Assembly (NCBI RefSeq): GCF_000718985.1
Contig: NZ_JODL01000016.1
Coordinates: forward strand, 223,147 to 287,146
From: Streptomyces megasporus
Lineage (GTDB): Bacteria; Actinomycetota; Actinomycetes; Streptomycetales; Streptomycetaceae
Reading direction: 5' to 3'
Length of the DNA: 64,000 bases
The notes beneath the pieces were generated by a model. That model saw only the letters and a program-made list of their open reading frames with translations, had not been told where the DNA came from and ran no database searches. The translations under genes were made by a program, and so were the position numbers. Positions 1 through 8,572 of this stretch are shown here, one piece after another (the first letter of the stretch is position 1; the number at the start of each line of letters is the position of its first letter).

Positions 1-1
1 G

Positions 2-2029
2 CCCGGCCGCCTCCAGGAGCTCCTGATCGCCGTCGGGCTGCCCACCACCCACGACCCGGTGAGCGCGCTGGCCGCCCTGACCGCCCTGTTCACCGACCGC
101 GAGCGGATGGCGTCCCTGCTGGCGGGGGCGTCCGAGGAGGCGCGGGCGACGCTCGCCAAGCTGACCTGGGGCCCGCCCTACGGGGAGGTCTCCGAGCGCC
201 CCTCGGCCCCGGTCCGCTGGCTGCTGGACCGCGGGCTGCTGCTGCCGGTGGGGTCCCGGACGGTGGTCCTGCCCCGTGAGGTCGCCCTCCACCTGCGCGA
301 CGGTCGGGCCCACCGCCGGCTGGAGCCGCTGCCGCCCGCTCTGGAGCCGGCCCGCGCGCACCCCCGTCGGTCGGTGGACGCCGCGGCGGCGGGGCAGGCG
401 CTGGCCGCGCTCACGGCCGTCGAGGAACTGCTGACGTCCTGGAGCACGGCCGCCGGCGCCCCGCCCGTGCTGCGCGCGGGCGGCCTGGGCGTGCGGGACC
501 TCAAGCGCACCGCCGTCACGCTCGACGTGCCCGAGCCGGTCGCCGCCTTCTGGATCGAGGTGTCCTACGCCGCCGGGCTGGTGGCCTCCGACGGCGAGGC
601 GGACGAGCGGTACGCGCCCACCCCGGCGTACGACGTGTGGCTGGAACAGCCGCCCGAGCGACGGTGGGCGCGGCTGGCGGGCGCCTGGCTGGCGAGCACC
701 CGGCCGGCCGGGCTGGTCGGCGAGCGCGACGCCAAGGGCCGCGCCCTGAACGCGCTCGGTCCGGGCCTGGACCGCGGCCCGGCGCCCGAGCTGCGCCGCC
801 GCGTCCTGCGCCTGCTCGCCGGGCTCGCGGAGGGCGAGGCACCGGACGACGAGGTCGCCGCCCCGGACGTCGAGGCGGTGGTGGCCCGGCTGGACTGGGA
901 GTGCCCGCTGCGCGCCGGCACCGAGACGCGTGGTCGGATCGCGCGCTGGACGCTCCGGGAGGCGGAGCTGCTGGGCGTCACCGGACGCGGCGCGTTGGCG
1001 TCGTACGCACGCCCCCTGCTGGACGCGGGCGCCGGGGCGCGCACCTCTCTGGAGGAGGAGACGGAGCGGGCCCTGGACGGTGCCGCCGCCCGTCTCGCCC
1101 CGCTCCTCCCCGAACCGCTGGACCACGTCCTGCTCCAGGCCGACCTGACGGCCGTGGCGCCCGGTCCGCTCCGGCGGCCCCTGGCCGAGACGCTGAACGT
1201 CCTCGCCGACGTGGAGTCCAAGGGCGGCGCGACGGTCTACCGCTTCACCCCCCGGTCCGTGCGTCGTGCCCTCGACACGGGCCGCACCGCGTCCGAGCTG
1301 CACTCCTTCCTGGCCGCCCACTCCCACACGCCCGTCCCGCAGCCGCTGGCGTACCTGATCGACGACGTGGCGCGGCGGCACGGCCGGCTGCGGGTGGGCG
1401 CGGCCGGCTCGTACGTCCGCTGCGACGACGACGCGCTGCTCGCCGAGATCGTGGCCGACCGCCGTGCCGCCGGTCTGGGGCTGCGGCTGCTGGCGCCGAC
1501 GGTGCTGGCCGCCGAGACGGACCCGGTCACGCTGCTGGAGCGGCTGCGGTCGATGGGGTACGCCCCGGCCGCCGAGTCAGCCGAGGGCGACGTGGTGATC
1601 CACCGCGCCGACACCCTGCGCACCCCGCCGCGCACGGCGCCCGAGCCGGTGCCGGACGGCCCGCCGCGCCCCGACCGCCCGCTGCTGGCCGCCGCCGTCC
1701 GCGCCATCCGCGCGGGCGACCGGGCGGCCCGCGTCCCGCACCGCCCCGACCGGTCCGCACCGTCCGCGCCCGACGCCCCGAACGGCCGCCCGCCGCGCAC
1801 CGCGGCGGCCGACACCCTGGCCCTCCTGCGCTCGGCGGTCCGGACGGGGGCGTCGGTGGTGATCGGCTACGTCGACGCCGACGGGGTGGCCGGCCGGCGC
1901 GTCATCGACCCCGTCCGCGTCGAGGACGGCTTCGTCACGGGGTACGACCACATCGCCGCCGAGGTCCGCACCTACCCCCTGCACCGCGTCACGGGCGCGG
2001 CCGAGTCGGCGGACGCCGACGACGGGTGA
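2..2029 (+). CDS. Helicase-associated (XPB/Ssl2-like C-terminal) protein, 5' truncated by window edge
   Basis: The frame is open to the left edge, so the N-terminus is missing; 675 residues are visible. An internal GTG at 59 is not needed as a start. The middle part (around 'LLQADLTAVAPG' and the following 110 residues) fits the helicase_C_3 / XPB-Ssl2-like DNA-binding family common in Actinobacteria. The last 65 residues ('RRVIDPVRVEDGFVTGYDH') resemble a WYL-type ligand-binding fold. No Walker motifs are seen, so this is an accessory protein and not the motor. It lies 133 bp upstream of the XPB-type helicase on the same strand, and the two are usually neighbours in Streptomyces, which suggests a shared DNA repair or transcription-coupled role. 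That role is inference. Confidence 0.82.
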   Translation, partial: PGRLQELLIAVGLPTTHDPVSALAALTALFTDRERMASLLAGASEEARATLAKLTWGPPYGEVSERPSAPVRWLLDRGLLLPVGSRTVVLPREVALHLRDGRAHRRLEPLPPALEPARAHPRRSVDAAAAGQALAALTAVEELLTSWSTAAGAPPVLRAGGLGVRDLKRTAVTLDVPEPVAAFWIEVSYAAGLVASDGEADERYAPTPAYDVWLEQPPERRWARLAGAWLASTRPAGLVGERDAKGRALNALGPGLDRGPAPELRRRVLRLLAGLAEGEAPDDEVAAPDVEAVVARLDWECPLRAGTETRGRIARWTLREAELLGVTGRGALASYARPLLDAGAGARTSLEEETERALDGAAARLAPLLPEPLDHVLLQADLTAVAPGPLRRPLAETLNVLADVESKGGATVYRFTPRSVRRALDTGRTASELHSFLAAHSHTPVPQPLAYLIDDVARRHGRLRVGAAGSYVRCDDDALLAEIVADRRAAGLGLRLLAPTVLAAETDPVTLLERLRSMGYAPAAESAEGDVVIHRADTLRTPPRTAPEPVPDGPPRPDRPLLAAAVRAIRAGDRAARVPHRPDRSAPSAPDAPNGRPPRTAAADTLALLRSAVRTGASVVIGYVDADGVAGRRVIDPVRVEDGFVTGYDHIAAEVRTYPLHRVTGAAESADADDG

Positions 2030-2162
2030 GACCGGCGCCGGTCCGGCGCGGCTTCACCCGTACGGGCGTCGACGGCCGAGCACCGTTCGCCTGTCGGTCC
2101 GATGCGGCACACTGGACGGTCGGCCCACGCGCGCCGGAGGCAGTCGAAGGCAGGAGGACCAC

Positions 2163-3812
2163 GTGACCGGACCGCTCATCGTGCAGAGCGACAAGACCCT
2201 GCTGCTGGAGGTCGACCACGAGCAGGCCGACGCGTGCCGTCGCGCCATCGCGCCCTTCGCCGAGCTGGAGCGCGCTCCGGAGCACATCCACACCTACCGG
2301 CTGACGCCGCTGGGCCTGTGGAACGCCCGCGCCGCCGGCCACGACGCCGAGCAGGTCGTGGACGCGCTGGTCACCCACTCCCGCTACCCGGTGCCGCACG
2401 CGCTGCTGGTGGACGTGGCCGAGACGATGGACCGCTACGGGCGGCTGCGGCTGCTCAAGCACCCCGTGCACGGTCTGGTGCTGGAGACCACCGACCGGCC
2501 CGTGCTGGAGGAGATCCTGCGGTCGAAGCGGATCCAGCCGCTGGTCGGCGCCCGCATCGACCCCGACACCGTCGCCGTCCACCCCTCCGAGCGCGGCCAG
2601 ATCAAGCAGGCGCTGCTCAAGCTGGGCTGGCCCGCCGAGGACTTGGCCGGCTATGTGGACGGCGAGGCCCACGCGATCGAGCTCCACGAGGACGGCTGGG
2701 CGCTGCGCCCGTACCAGAAGCAGGCCGTGGAGAGCTTCTGGCACGGCGGTTCCGGTGTCGTCGTCCTGCCCTGCGGGGCGGGGAAGACGCTGGTGGGCGC
2801 GGGTGCGATGGCCACGGCGAAGTCCACCACGCTGATCCTGGTCACCAACACCGTCTCGGCCCGGCAGTGGAAGCACGAGCTGATGCGGCGCACCTCGCTG
2901 ACGGAGCACGAGATCGGCGAGTACAGCGGCGCCAAGAAGGAGATCCGGCCGGTCACCATCGCCACGTACCAGGTGCTGACGACCAAGCGGAAGGGCGTCT
3001 ACCCGCACCTGGAGCTGTTCGACTCCCGCGACTGGGGCCTGATCGTCTACGACGAGGTGCACCTGCTGCCGGCGCCGGTGTTCAAGTTCACCGCCGACCT
3101 CCAAGCCCGCCGCCGCCTGGGCCTGACGGCCACCCTGGTGCGGGAGGACGGCCGCGAGTCCGACGTCTTCTCCCTCATCGGCCCCAAGCGCTTCGACGCC
3201 CCCTGGAAGGAGATCGAGGCGCAGGGCTACATCGCGCCGGCCGACTGCGTGGAGGTCCGCGTCGACCTCACCGAGTCCGAGCGGCTGGCGTACGCGACGG
3301 CCGAGGCGGACGAGAAGTACCGCTTCTGCTCCACCACGGCCTCCAAGCAGCGCGTCACCGAGGCGCTGGTGCGCCGCCACGCCGGCGAGCAGACGCTCGT
3401 CATCGGCCAGTACATCGACCAGCTCGACGAGCTGGGCGAGCACCTGGGCGCGCCCGTGATCAAGGGCGACACCGGCACCGCGCAGCGCGAGAGGCTGTTC
3501 GACGCGTTCCGCTCGGGCGAGCTGTCGGTGCTGGTGGTCTCCAAGGTCGCCAACTTCTCCATCGACCTGCCGGAGGCCACCGTCGCCATCCAGGTCTCGG
3601 GCACCTTCGGTTCCCGTCAGGAGGAGGCCCAGCGTCTGGGGCGCGTCCTGCGTCCGAAGGCGGACGGTCACGAGGCCCGCTTCTACTCGGTCGTCGCCCG
3701 CGACACCGTCGACCAGGACTTCGCGGCCCATCGCCAGCGCTTCCTGGCCGAGCAGGGCTACGCCTACCGCATCGTGGACGCCTCGGAACTCCTCGCGGAC
3801 GAGTTGGATTAG
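2163..3812 (+). CDS. XPB-type DNA repair helicase (SF2)
   Basis: A 549-residue superfamily 2 helicase. Motif I GAGKT is at 205-209, motif II DEVH at 297-300, motif III LTAT near 321, and motif VI RQEEAQRLGRVLRP at 484-497. The first 180 residues form the damage-recognition-like N-terminal region of bacterial XPB proteins. The length is typical for bacterial XPB. The chosen start is a GTG at 2163, with AGGAGG ('aggaggaccac') just upstream. Bacterial XPB is a 3'-5' helicase that pairs with the nuclease Bax1 in some species; no Bax1 is seen here. The helicase-associated protein just upstream is the likely functional neighbour. The family call is secure; the cellular role is inferred from the family. 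Confidence 0.93.
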   Translation: MTGPLIVQSDKTLLLEVDHEQADACRRAIAPFAELERAPEHIHTYRLTPLGLWNARAAGHDAEQVVDALVTHSRYPVPHALLVDVAETMDRYGRLRLLKHPVHGLVLETTDRPVLEEILRSKRIQPLVGARIDPDTVAVHPSERGQIKQALLKLGWPAEDLAGYVDGEAHAIELHEDGWALRPYQKQAVESFWHGGSGVVVLPCGAGKTLVGAGAMATAKSTTLILVTNTVSARQWKHELMRRTSLTEHEIGEYSGAKKEIRPVTIATYQVLTTKRKGVYPHLELFDSRDWGLIVYDEVHLLPAPVFKFTADLQARRRLGLTATLVREDGRESDVFSLIGPKRFDAPWKEIEAQGYIAPADCVEVRVDLTESERLAYATAEADEKYRFCSTTASKQRVTEALVRRHAGEQTLVIGQYIDQLDELGEHLGAPVIKGDTGTAQRERLFDAFRSGELSVLVVSKVANFSIDLPEATVAIQVSGTFGSRQEEAQRLGRVLRPKADGHEARFYSVVARDTVDQDFAAHRQRFLAEQGYAYRIVDASELLADELD

Positions 3813-3851
3813 CGGCTAACCTCCTCCCTTCGAAGCCCGAGGGGGAGGACG

Positions 3852-4841
3852 GTGCTCATGGACGGCACGCGCGAGCCGTATCCGCCGATCGAGCCGTACG
3901 CGACGGGGATGCTCGACGTCGGCGACGGCCACTTCGTGTACTGGGAGGTCTGCGGCAATCCGGACGGCAAGCCCGCCGTCGTCGTCCACGGCGGCCCCGG
4001 CTCCGGGTGCTCGGAGCGCGCCCGTCGCGTCTTCGACCCCGAGCGGTACCGGATCGTCCTGTTCGACCAGCGCGGCTGCGGTCGCAGCACCCCGCACGCG
4101 AGCGACCCGGCGACCGACCTGCGGCACAACACCACCTGGCACCTGGTCGCCGACATGGAGCGGCTGCGGGAGCACCTGGGCGTCGAGCGCTGGCTGCTGT
4201 ACGGCGGCTCGTGGGGCTCCACGCTGATCCTGGCCTACGCCGAGCGGCACCCGGAGCGGGTGTCGGAGATCGTGATCTCCAGCGTCACCACCACCCGCCG
4301 TTCGGAGATCGACTGGCTCTACCGGGGGGTGGGCCGGTTCTTCCCTGAGCAGTGGGAACGCTTCCTCGCCGGAGTGCCCGACGCGCCGCGCGACGGGGAC
4401 GGAGTCGCCCTGGCCGGGGCGTACGCGCGGCTGCTGGAACACCCCGATACCGCCGTGCGGGGGAAGGCCACGGTCGACTGGTGCGCCTGGGAGGACGCCG
4501 TCCTCTCCGGGGAGACGGGCGGTGCCGCGAACCCGTACGGCGACCGCCCCTCGGCCGACCGGCTGGCCCTGGTGCGGATCTGCGCGCACTACTTCTCGCA
4601 CGGGGCGTGGCTGGAGGAGGGTGCGCTGCTGCGCGACGCGGGGCGGCTGGCGGGCATCCCGGGCGTCCTGGTCCACGGCCGGTTCGACATGGGCGGCCCA
4701 CCGGACACCGCGTGGGAGCTGGCCCGCGCCTGGCCCGACGCGGAGCTGACCATCGTCGAGGACGCGGGCCACCTCGGTGGCGCCGTGACGCGCACCCACG
4801 TCCTGAACGCCCTGGACCGCTTCGCCGACCGAACCCCGTGA
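3852..4841 (+). CDS. pip: Proline iminopeptidase, alpha/beta hydrolase (S33)
   Basis: A 329-residue cytosolic S33 peptidase that removes N-terminal proline from short peptides. The oxyanion motif HGGPGSG is at about 46-52 and the nucleophile elbow GGSWGS at 118-123 (Ser120). The Asp (in 'HGRFDMGGP') and His (in 'EDAGHLGG') of the triad follow at the expected C-terminal positions. A GGGGGAGG ribosome site at 3841-3848 could serve either the GTG at 3852 or the ATG at 3858; the spacing slightly favours the ATG, so the first two residues are uncertain. It sits 39 bp after the helicase gene and may be co-transcribed with it. The family is well established. Confidence 0.92.
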   Translation: MLMDGTREPYPPIEPYATGMLDVGDGHFVYWEVCGNPDGKPAVVVHGGPGSGCSERARRVFDPERYRIVLFDQRGCGRSTPHASDPATDLRHNTTWHLVADMERLREHLGVERWLLYGGSWGSTLILAYAERHPERVSEIVISSVTTTRRSEIDWLYRGVGRFFPEQWERFLAGVPDAPRDGDGVALAGAYARLLEHPDTAVRGKATVDWCAWEDAVLSGETGGAANPYGDRPSADRLALVRICAHYFSHGAWLEEGALLRDAGRLAGIPGVLVHGRFDMGGPPDTAWELARAWPDAELTIVEDAGHLGGAVTRTHVLNALDRFADRTP

Positions 4842-4925
4842 GGTCCCGCGGGGCGGCCGTGTGACGTGGGAGAGGCTCCGCCCGCTTTCCCCTCCCCGGC
4901 CGGCGCGCTCTGCCATGCTCGGCAC

Positions 4926-5885
4926 ATGGGCACGGCGGAGCTGTACAGAAGGTTCGCGGCGCGGGAGGCCCGGGGGAACTCGCCGCGCTACGAGGCGCTG
5001 GCCGAACAGATCGCCGAGGACGACGAGTTGACGTCCCTGATCGGCCGGCTGCCCGATCCGGAGCGGCAGCCGAACCTTCTGCTGGCGGCGGTGCGGTTCC
5101 TCGGCGGCCCCACGGACGCCCCCGACGCCTTCCGCACCTGGGTCCGGGACCACTGGGACGAGGTGCGCGAGACCGTCCTGACGCGTCGCACGCAGACCAA
5201 CGAACCCGGCCGGTGCGCCACTCTGCTGCCGCTGCCGGCGTCCCTGCCCCGGCCACTGGCCCTGATCGAGGTCGGCGCCTCGGCCGGGCTGTGCCTGTAC
5301 CCGGACCGCTACCGCTACTCCTACGACGGTCGGCCCGCGTTCGGCCCCGCCGGCAGCCCGGTCACCCTCGACTGCCACACCAGCGGACCCGTGCCGCTTC
5401 CCCGAAACCGCCGGCCGTCGTCTGGCGAGCCGGCATCGACCTCAACCCGCTCGACGTTCGCGACGACGGCGACGTCCGCTGGTTGGAGTGCCTGATCTGG
5501 CCGGACCAGACGCACCGGCTGGAGCGGCTGCGCGGCGCCGTCCGCGTCGCTCGCGCCGAACCCCCGCACCTGGTGCGCGGTGATCTCGACGAGACGGTCC
5601 GGGAAGTGGTCGCCCGGGTTCCGGAGGGCGCCACGCCGGTGGTCTTCCACAGCGCGGTGCCGGCCTACCTGGCGCCCGAGGCCCGAGCCGCCTTCGCCGA
5701 GACGGTGCCGGCCCTGCCCGGCCACTGGATCTCCAACGAGGCCCCCGCCGCCCTCCCCTCCGTCGGACGCCGCCTCCCCCACCCCGCGCCGACCGACCGC
5801 GCGACGTTCGTCCTCGCCCTGGACCGGGGGGCCAGTGGCCTTCACGGGCCCGCACGGCCAGTCGCTGGAGTGGTTCGGGGCGTGA
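4926..5885 (+). pseudogene. DUF2332 family protein broken by two compensating frameshifts
   Basis: Reading from ATG 4926, the first ~160 residues (from MGTAELYRRF through 'VTLDCHTSGPVPLP') fit the N-terminal half of actinobacterial DUF2332 proteins. Near 5400 ('cttccccgaaa') the reading moves to another frame that continues with 'AVVWRAGIDLNPLDV' up to 'FVLALDRG'. Near 5826-5831, a run of six G, it returns to the first frame for the conserved end 'PVAFTGPHGQSLEWFG'. The net effect is minus one and then plus one, so the joined protein would be about 319 residues, the normal family length. This is either a real pseudogene or two homopolymer indel errors in the assembly. A -10-like CATGCT seven bases before the ATG suggests a leaderless transcript. 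The function of the family is unknown to me. Confidence 0.7.
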
Positions 5886-5907
5886 GGGGCCGCCGGCGGC
5901 AGCGCCG

Positions 5908-6219
5908 TCATGCCGCGTGCGCCACAAAGGACACGGACGTCTCCTCGTCCTCGATGGAAAGATCCAGTTTGGCGTCGAGGGCCCGCGCCAGCGCACGCAG
6001 CAGCGCGAGGGTCGGCGTCACCGCCCCGCCCTCGATCCGCTCGACCTCGGCCTCGGCCATCCCCGCCCGCCGGGCCAACTGTCCCTGGGAGAGTCCGAGA
6101 GTGGTACGGCGGTCGTACACGGCCTGCCCCAGCGCGATCGCCGCGCCGGCCTCGACATAGGCGGGATCGGCACGGTGCTCTTCCGGAATCAGCCACTGCG
6201 TGTGATAACCCCTGCTCAC
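5908..6219 (-). CDS. XRE-family helix-turn-helix protein (HigA-like antitoxin candidate)
   Basis: A protein of 103 residues. The HTH lies in the centre ('LGLSQGQLARRAGMAEAEVERIEGG') and is followed by the usual 'TLALLRALARALDAKLDL' stabilising helix. The chosen start is the GTG at 6219, because GGAGGAG lies six bases upstream; a longer frame exists but lacks a better site. It is the last gene of a minus-strand group: AbrB-like protein, RelE-like toxin, a 35-codon frame, then this gene. The GTG overlaps the stop of the small frame by GTGA, which suggests translational coupling. It could be the DNA-binding antitoxin or autoregulator of the group; that role is inferred. Confidence 0.82.
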   Translation of the reverse strand: MSRGYHTQWLIPEEHRADPAYVEAGAAIALGQAVYDRRTTLGLSQGQLARRAGMAEAEVERIEGGAVTPTLALLRALARALDAKLDLSIEDEETSVSFVAHAA

Positions 6220-6323
6220 AGCCGCTCCTCCCACGCGCGGTGGTACGTCTTCTCGGCGGACGGATGTTCCGCCGCGCACTCCTTCTGTGCCCGGAGCGCC
6301 CGCTGTACCCGCACCGCTCCCAC
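6216..6323 (-). CDS. Small 35-codon ORF between toxin and XRE genes
   Basis: This frame runs from GTG 6323 and ends in a TGA that overlaps the XRE start as GTGA. It begins 11 bases after the toxin stop. The product is charged and helical ('RAQKECAAEHPSAEKTYHR'). I do not recognise it and see no strong ribosome site. Its position and the overlap make it a candidate small cistron, or a leader that couples translation of the XRE gene to the toxin. It could equally be a chance frame. Confidence 0.35.
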   Translation of the reverse strand: MGAVRVQRALRAQKECAAEHPSAEKTYHRAWEERL

Positions 6324-6334
6324 AGGGGCCGATG

Positions 6335-6655
6335 TCAGAGGTGCGGCCCGATGACGAGGACGGTGATGACCGGGATCTCCTCGTTCAGGTCGTTCTTCTC
6401 GTTTGGACCGTAGCGCCAGTAGATGCGCCAGGCCCCCGGCGTCCGGTTCTCCACGTACGAGTCCCAGACCTTCACGTCCGAGTGGCCGGGGAAGCTCTCG
6501 TACTGATGGGAGTGAAGCCCCGGGTACCGGGGGTCGTGTTGGAGGTGGGCGAGCGCCTTCCGCACCTTCTTCAGCTTGGACGCTGTGGCTTTCCCGCCTT
6601 CCTCCAGCTCTGTCAGAGTGCGGTCCGCGTCATCGGAGAAGCGCAATTGGTACAC
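6335..6655 (-). CDS. RelE/ParE-superfamily toxin-like protein
   Basis: A 106-residue basic protein starting at GTG 6655. It begins 'MYQLRFSDDADRTLTELEE', has a middle part 'KVRKALAHLQHDPRYPGLHS', and ends 'WRIYWRYGPNEK ... ITVLVIGPHL'. This is the usual RelE/HigB-like layout: N-terminal strand, two helices, then a beta sheet with a WRI(Y/F)W-like motif. Such proteins cleave mRNA on the ribosome or poison gyrase; which applies here cannot be told. It starts seven bases downstream of the stop of the preceding AbrB-like gene, as in toxin-antitoxin operons where the antitoxin comes first. Confidence in the superfamily is good; activity is not shown. Confidence 0.8.
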   Translation of the reverse strand: MYQLRFSDDADRTLTELEEGGKATASKLKKVRKALAHLQHDPRYPGLHSHQYESFPGHSDVKVWDSYVENRTPGAWRIYWRYGPNEKNDLNEEIPVITVLVIGPHL

Positions 6656-6661
6656 GACCGG

Positions 6662-6970
6662 CTAGTCCTCGTCATCTTCCTCGGTGAGGTACTGCGAGAA
6701 GTCGCCTCGGTCGTGCGTCCTGCCGTTGGCCGCCTGCTCAAGTCCGTCGAGGATGCGCTTCTGCAGAGACGGGTCGGTCCAGAGCTGCACCTCTCGCTCC
6801 GGAATGGACACCACCGGAGTCAGTACCAACACCCCGTCGATGTTGGACTGCACGCGATAGCGCCGTCCCGGGGTGGCTCCGGCTTTTCCGAGTGACACCC
6901 GTCCCCGGGGATCGACCTCGATCTCGGCAACCGTCTCGAACTCCTCGCTGTGCATGGGCAGAGCGGTCAT
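6662..6970 (-). CDS. AbrB/SpoVT-like antitoxin candidate
   Basis: A protein of 102 residues from ATG 6970, which has AGGAG seven bases upstream (rejecting a longer frame to 7129). Residues ~15-55 ('EIEVDPRGRVSLGKAGATPG') look like the swapped-hairpin AbrB fold used by many antitoxins (consensus D.RGR...P...G). The acidic C-terminus ends 'QYLTEEDDED', suited to neutralise a basic toxin. It is the first gene of the group, directly upstream of the RelE-like toxin. Pairing as toxin and antitoxin is inferred from order, charge and size. Confidence 0.72.
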   Translation of the reverse strand: MTALPMHSEEFETVAEIEVDPRGRVSLGKAGATPGRRYRVQSNIDGVLVLTPVVSIPEREVQLWTDPSLQKRILDGLEQAANGRTHDRGDFSQYLTEEDDED

Positions 6971-7263
6971 GGCGGCACTCCTGTTTCCGGCCACGAGAGC
7001 CGGGGGTCGACAGCCTCGGTGGCGGTCTCTCGTGACCAGGGCTCGCCCGTCGATGCAGGCGAACTCGGTCTCTTGGCGGTCCCTCCACCATAGCCCGAAG
7101 TGGGTATGTGGGTAAATGGGAAACTCCACGCTTCACCGCCCCATCGGGGACGGTCGCTCGGAGGAGTTCGACGGCCTCCTCGCCGGACACGCACCGGTCC
7201 GCGAGAACATCGGCCGGATCGTCTCCGCTCGGAGAGCGCCATGGACACGCAGGAGGAATTCGT

Positions 7264-8499
7264 TCACACGTTGGAGCGCCGGTTGGACGGCGTCGCCGGT
7301 GCCGCCCGGCGCGCACGGGGGATCGAGAAGGGCCGGGGCGTCGTCCGGTGACGCGGACCGCGCAGTCGCCACGCCGCCCACCCCAGCAGGCCCAGGGCCA
7401 GGAGCGGGTACGGGGAGGCGAGGGGCTGCTGCCACCAGGGGAGGTGGAGGTCGCGGTCGCCGGCGTGCGGGACGAGCCAGTGGGTGCGGGCCGTGAACAG
7501 CACGGCGACCGCGTACAGCGGCCACCGGCGACGGCCCCGGGGCGCGGCGGTGGCCAGGACGGCGAGCAGGGGCACGCACCACACCCAGTGGTGGGACCAA
7601 CTGATCGGCGAGACCAGCAGCGCCGTGCCCGCGACGATCAGCACCCCCCAGGCCGCTCGCCCTCGCAGGTGCGCGCGGCGGGCCAGCCACAGGCCCAGCA
7701 GGCCGACGACCGCCGTGGGCACCAGCCACCACAGTCCGGGCTCGGGGGTGTGGAGGAGGCGCGTCACCGGGCCCTGGAGGGACTGGTTGTCGACGATCCA
7801 CGCCTTGCCGACCCGACCGGTCTCGAACATCCGTCGCGTCCAGAAGTCCACGCTCGCGTCCGGCAGGGCGACCGCGCCGAGCGCCGCCGTCCCGACGAAA
7901 CCCGCCAGCGCCGTCAGCCCGGCCCGGACGCGTCCGGTCAGCAGGAGGTGGACGGCGAAGATCGCGGGGGTGAGCTTGATACCGGCCGCGACGCCGATGG
8001 CCAGGCCCTTGCCTCGGGCGCCGTCCGGGCGCGTCAGGTCCCACAGGACCAGGCAGGTCAGGGCGAGGTTGATCTGTCCGAAGACGAAGGTCTGGAAGAC
8101 GGGTTCCAGCCAGAGCCCGAGGGCGGTGGCGGCGATCAGGGCGGCCGGGCCGGCGCCGCGGCCGGCGAGGCGGAGGGAGAGGTGGAGCAGCCAGGCGAGC
8201 AGCGCGGCGTTGCCGACGGCGAAGAGGGTCTGGACGACGGGCAGCGGCAGCCAGGCGACCGGGACGAACAGCAGGGCGGCGAACGGGGGGTAGGTGGCGG
8301 GCAGGTCCCACTCGGTGACGGTGAAGCCGTAGAGGTCGGCGCCGTCGAGGACGGCCTGCCCCTCGGCGCGGTAGACGAGGACGTCGACCAGGACGTTCGG
8401 CTGGGCCCAGGTGACCGCCGTCAGCGCGGCGAGCGAGACGGCGAGCAGGGCGACGGCCGCGTACAGGCGGCGCCGGGGGTCCGCGGGCACGACTGACAC
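7264..8499 (-). CDS. GT87 family polyprenyl-phosphate-dependent glycosyltransferase, multipass membrane
   Basis: A 411-residue protein with about ten hydrophobic segments, the first at residues 12-32 after a short basic start. The early acidic site 'VLVDVLVYRAEG' and the 'ATYPPFAALLFVPVAWLPL' segment are typical of the DUF2029/GT87 family, which includes mycobacterial alpha-mannosyltransferases acting outside the membrane on lipid-linked sugars. The chosen start is GTG 8499. No clear partner gene is adjacent. Likely role: mannosylation or arabinosylation of a cell envelope glycolipid or lipoglycan; the substrate cannot be read from sequence. Confidence 0.85.
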   Translation of the reverse strand: MSVVPADPRRRLYAAVALLAVSLAALTAVTWAQPNVLVDVLVYRAEGQAVLDGADLYGFTVTEWDLPATYPPFAALLFVPVAWLPLPVVQTLFAVGNAALLAWLLHLSLRLAGRGAGPAALIAATALGLWLEPVFQTFVFGQINLALTCLVLWDLTRPDGARGKGLAIGVAAGIKLTPAIFAVHLLLTGRVRAGLTALAGFVGTAALGAVALPDASVDFWTRRMFETGRVGKAWIVDNQSLQGPVTRLLHTPEPGLWWLVPTAVVGLLGLWLARRAHLRGRAAWGVLIVAGTALLVSPISWSHHWVWCVPLLAVLATAAPRGRRRWPLYAVAVLFTARTHWLVPHAGDRDLHLPWWQQPLASPYPLLALGLLGWAAWRLRGPRHRTTPRPFSIPRARRAAPATPSNRRSNV

Positions 8500-8572
8500 T
8501 CGGCCGCCTCCTGGTCGTTCCGGTCCGTCCGGGGTCCGCGGTCACCGCCGCGGAGGCGACACTAACCGACGC

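Noticed and set aside
1989..3731. Long minus-strand open frame (580 codons) opposite the XPB helicase
   Set aside because: It is the shadow of a well-supported plus-strand gene; its translation is repetitive Gly/Val/Gln/Arg-rich with no motif.
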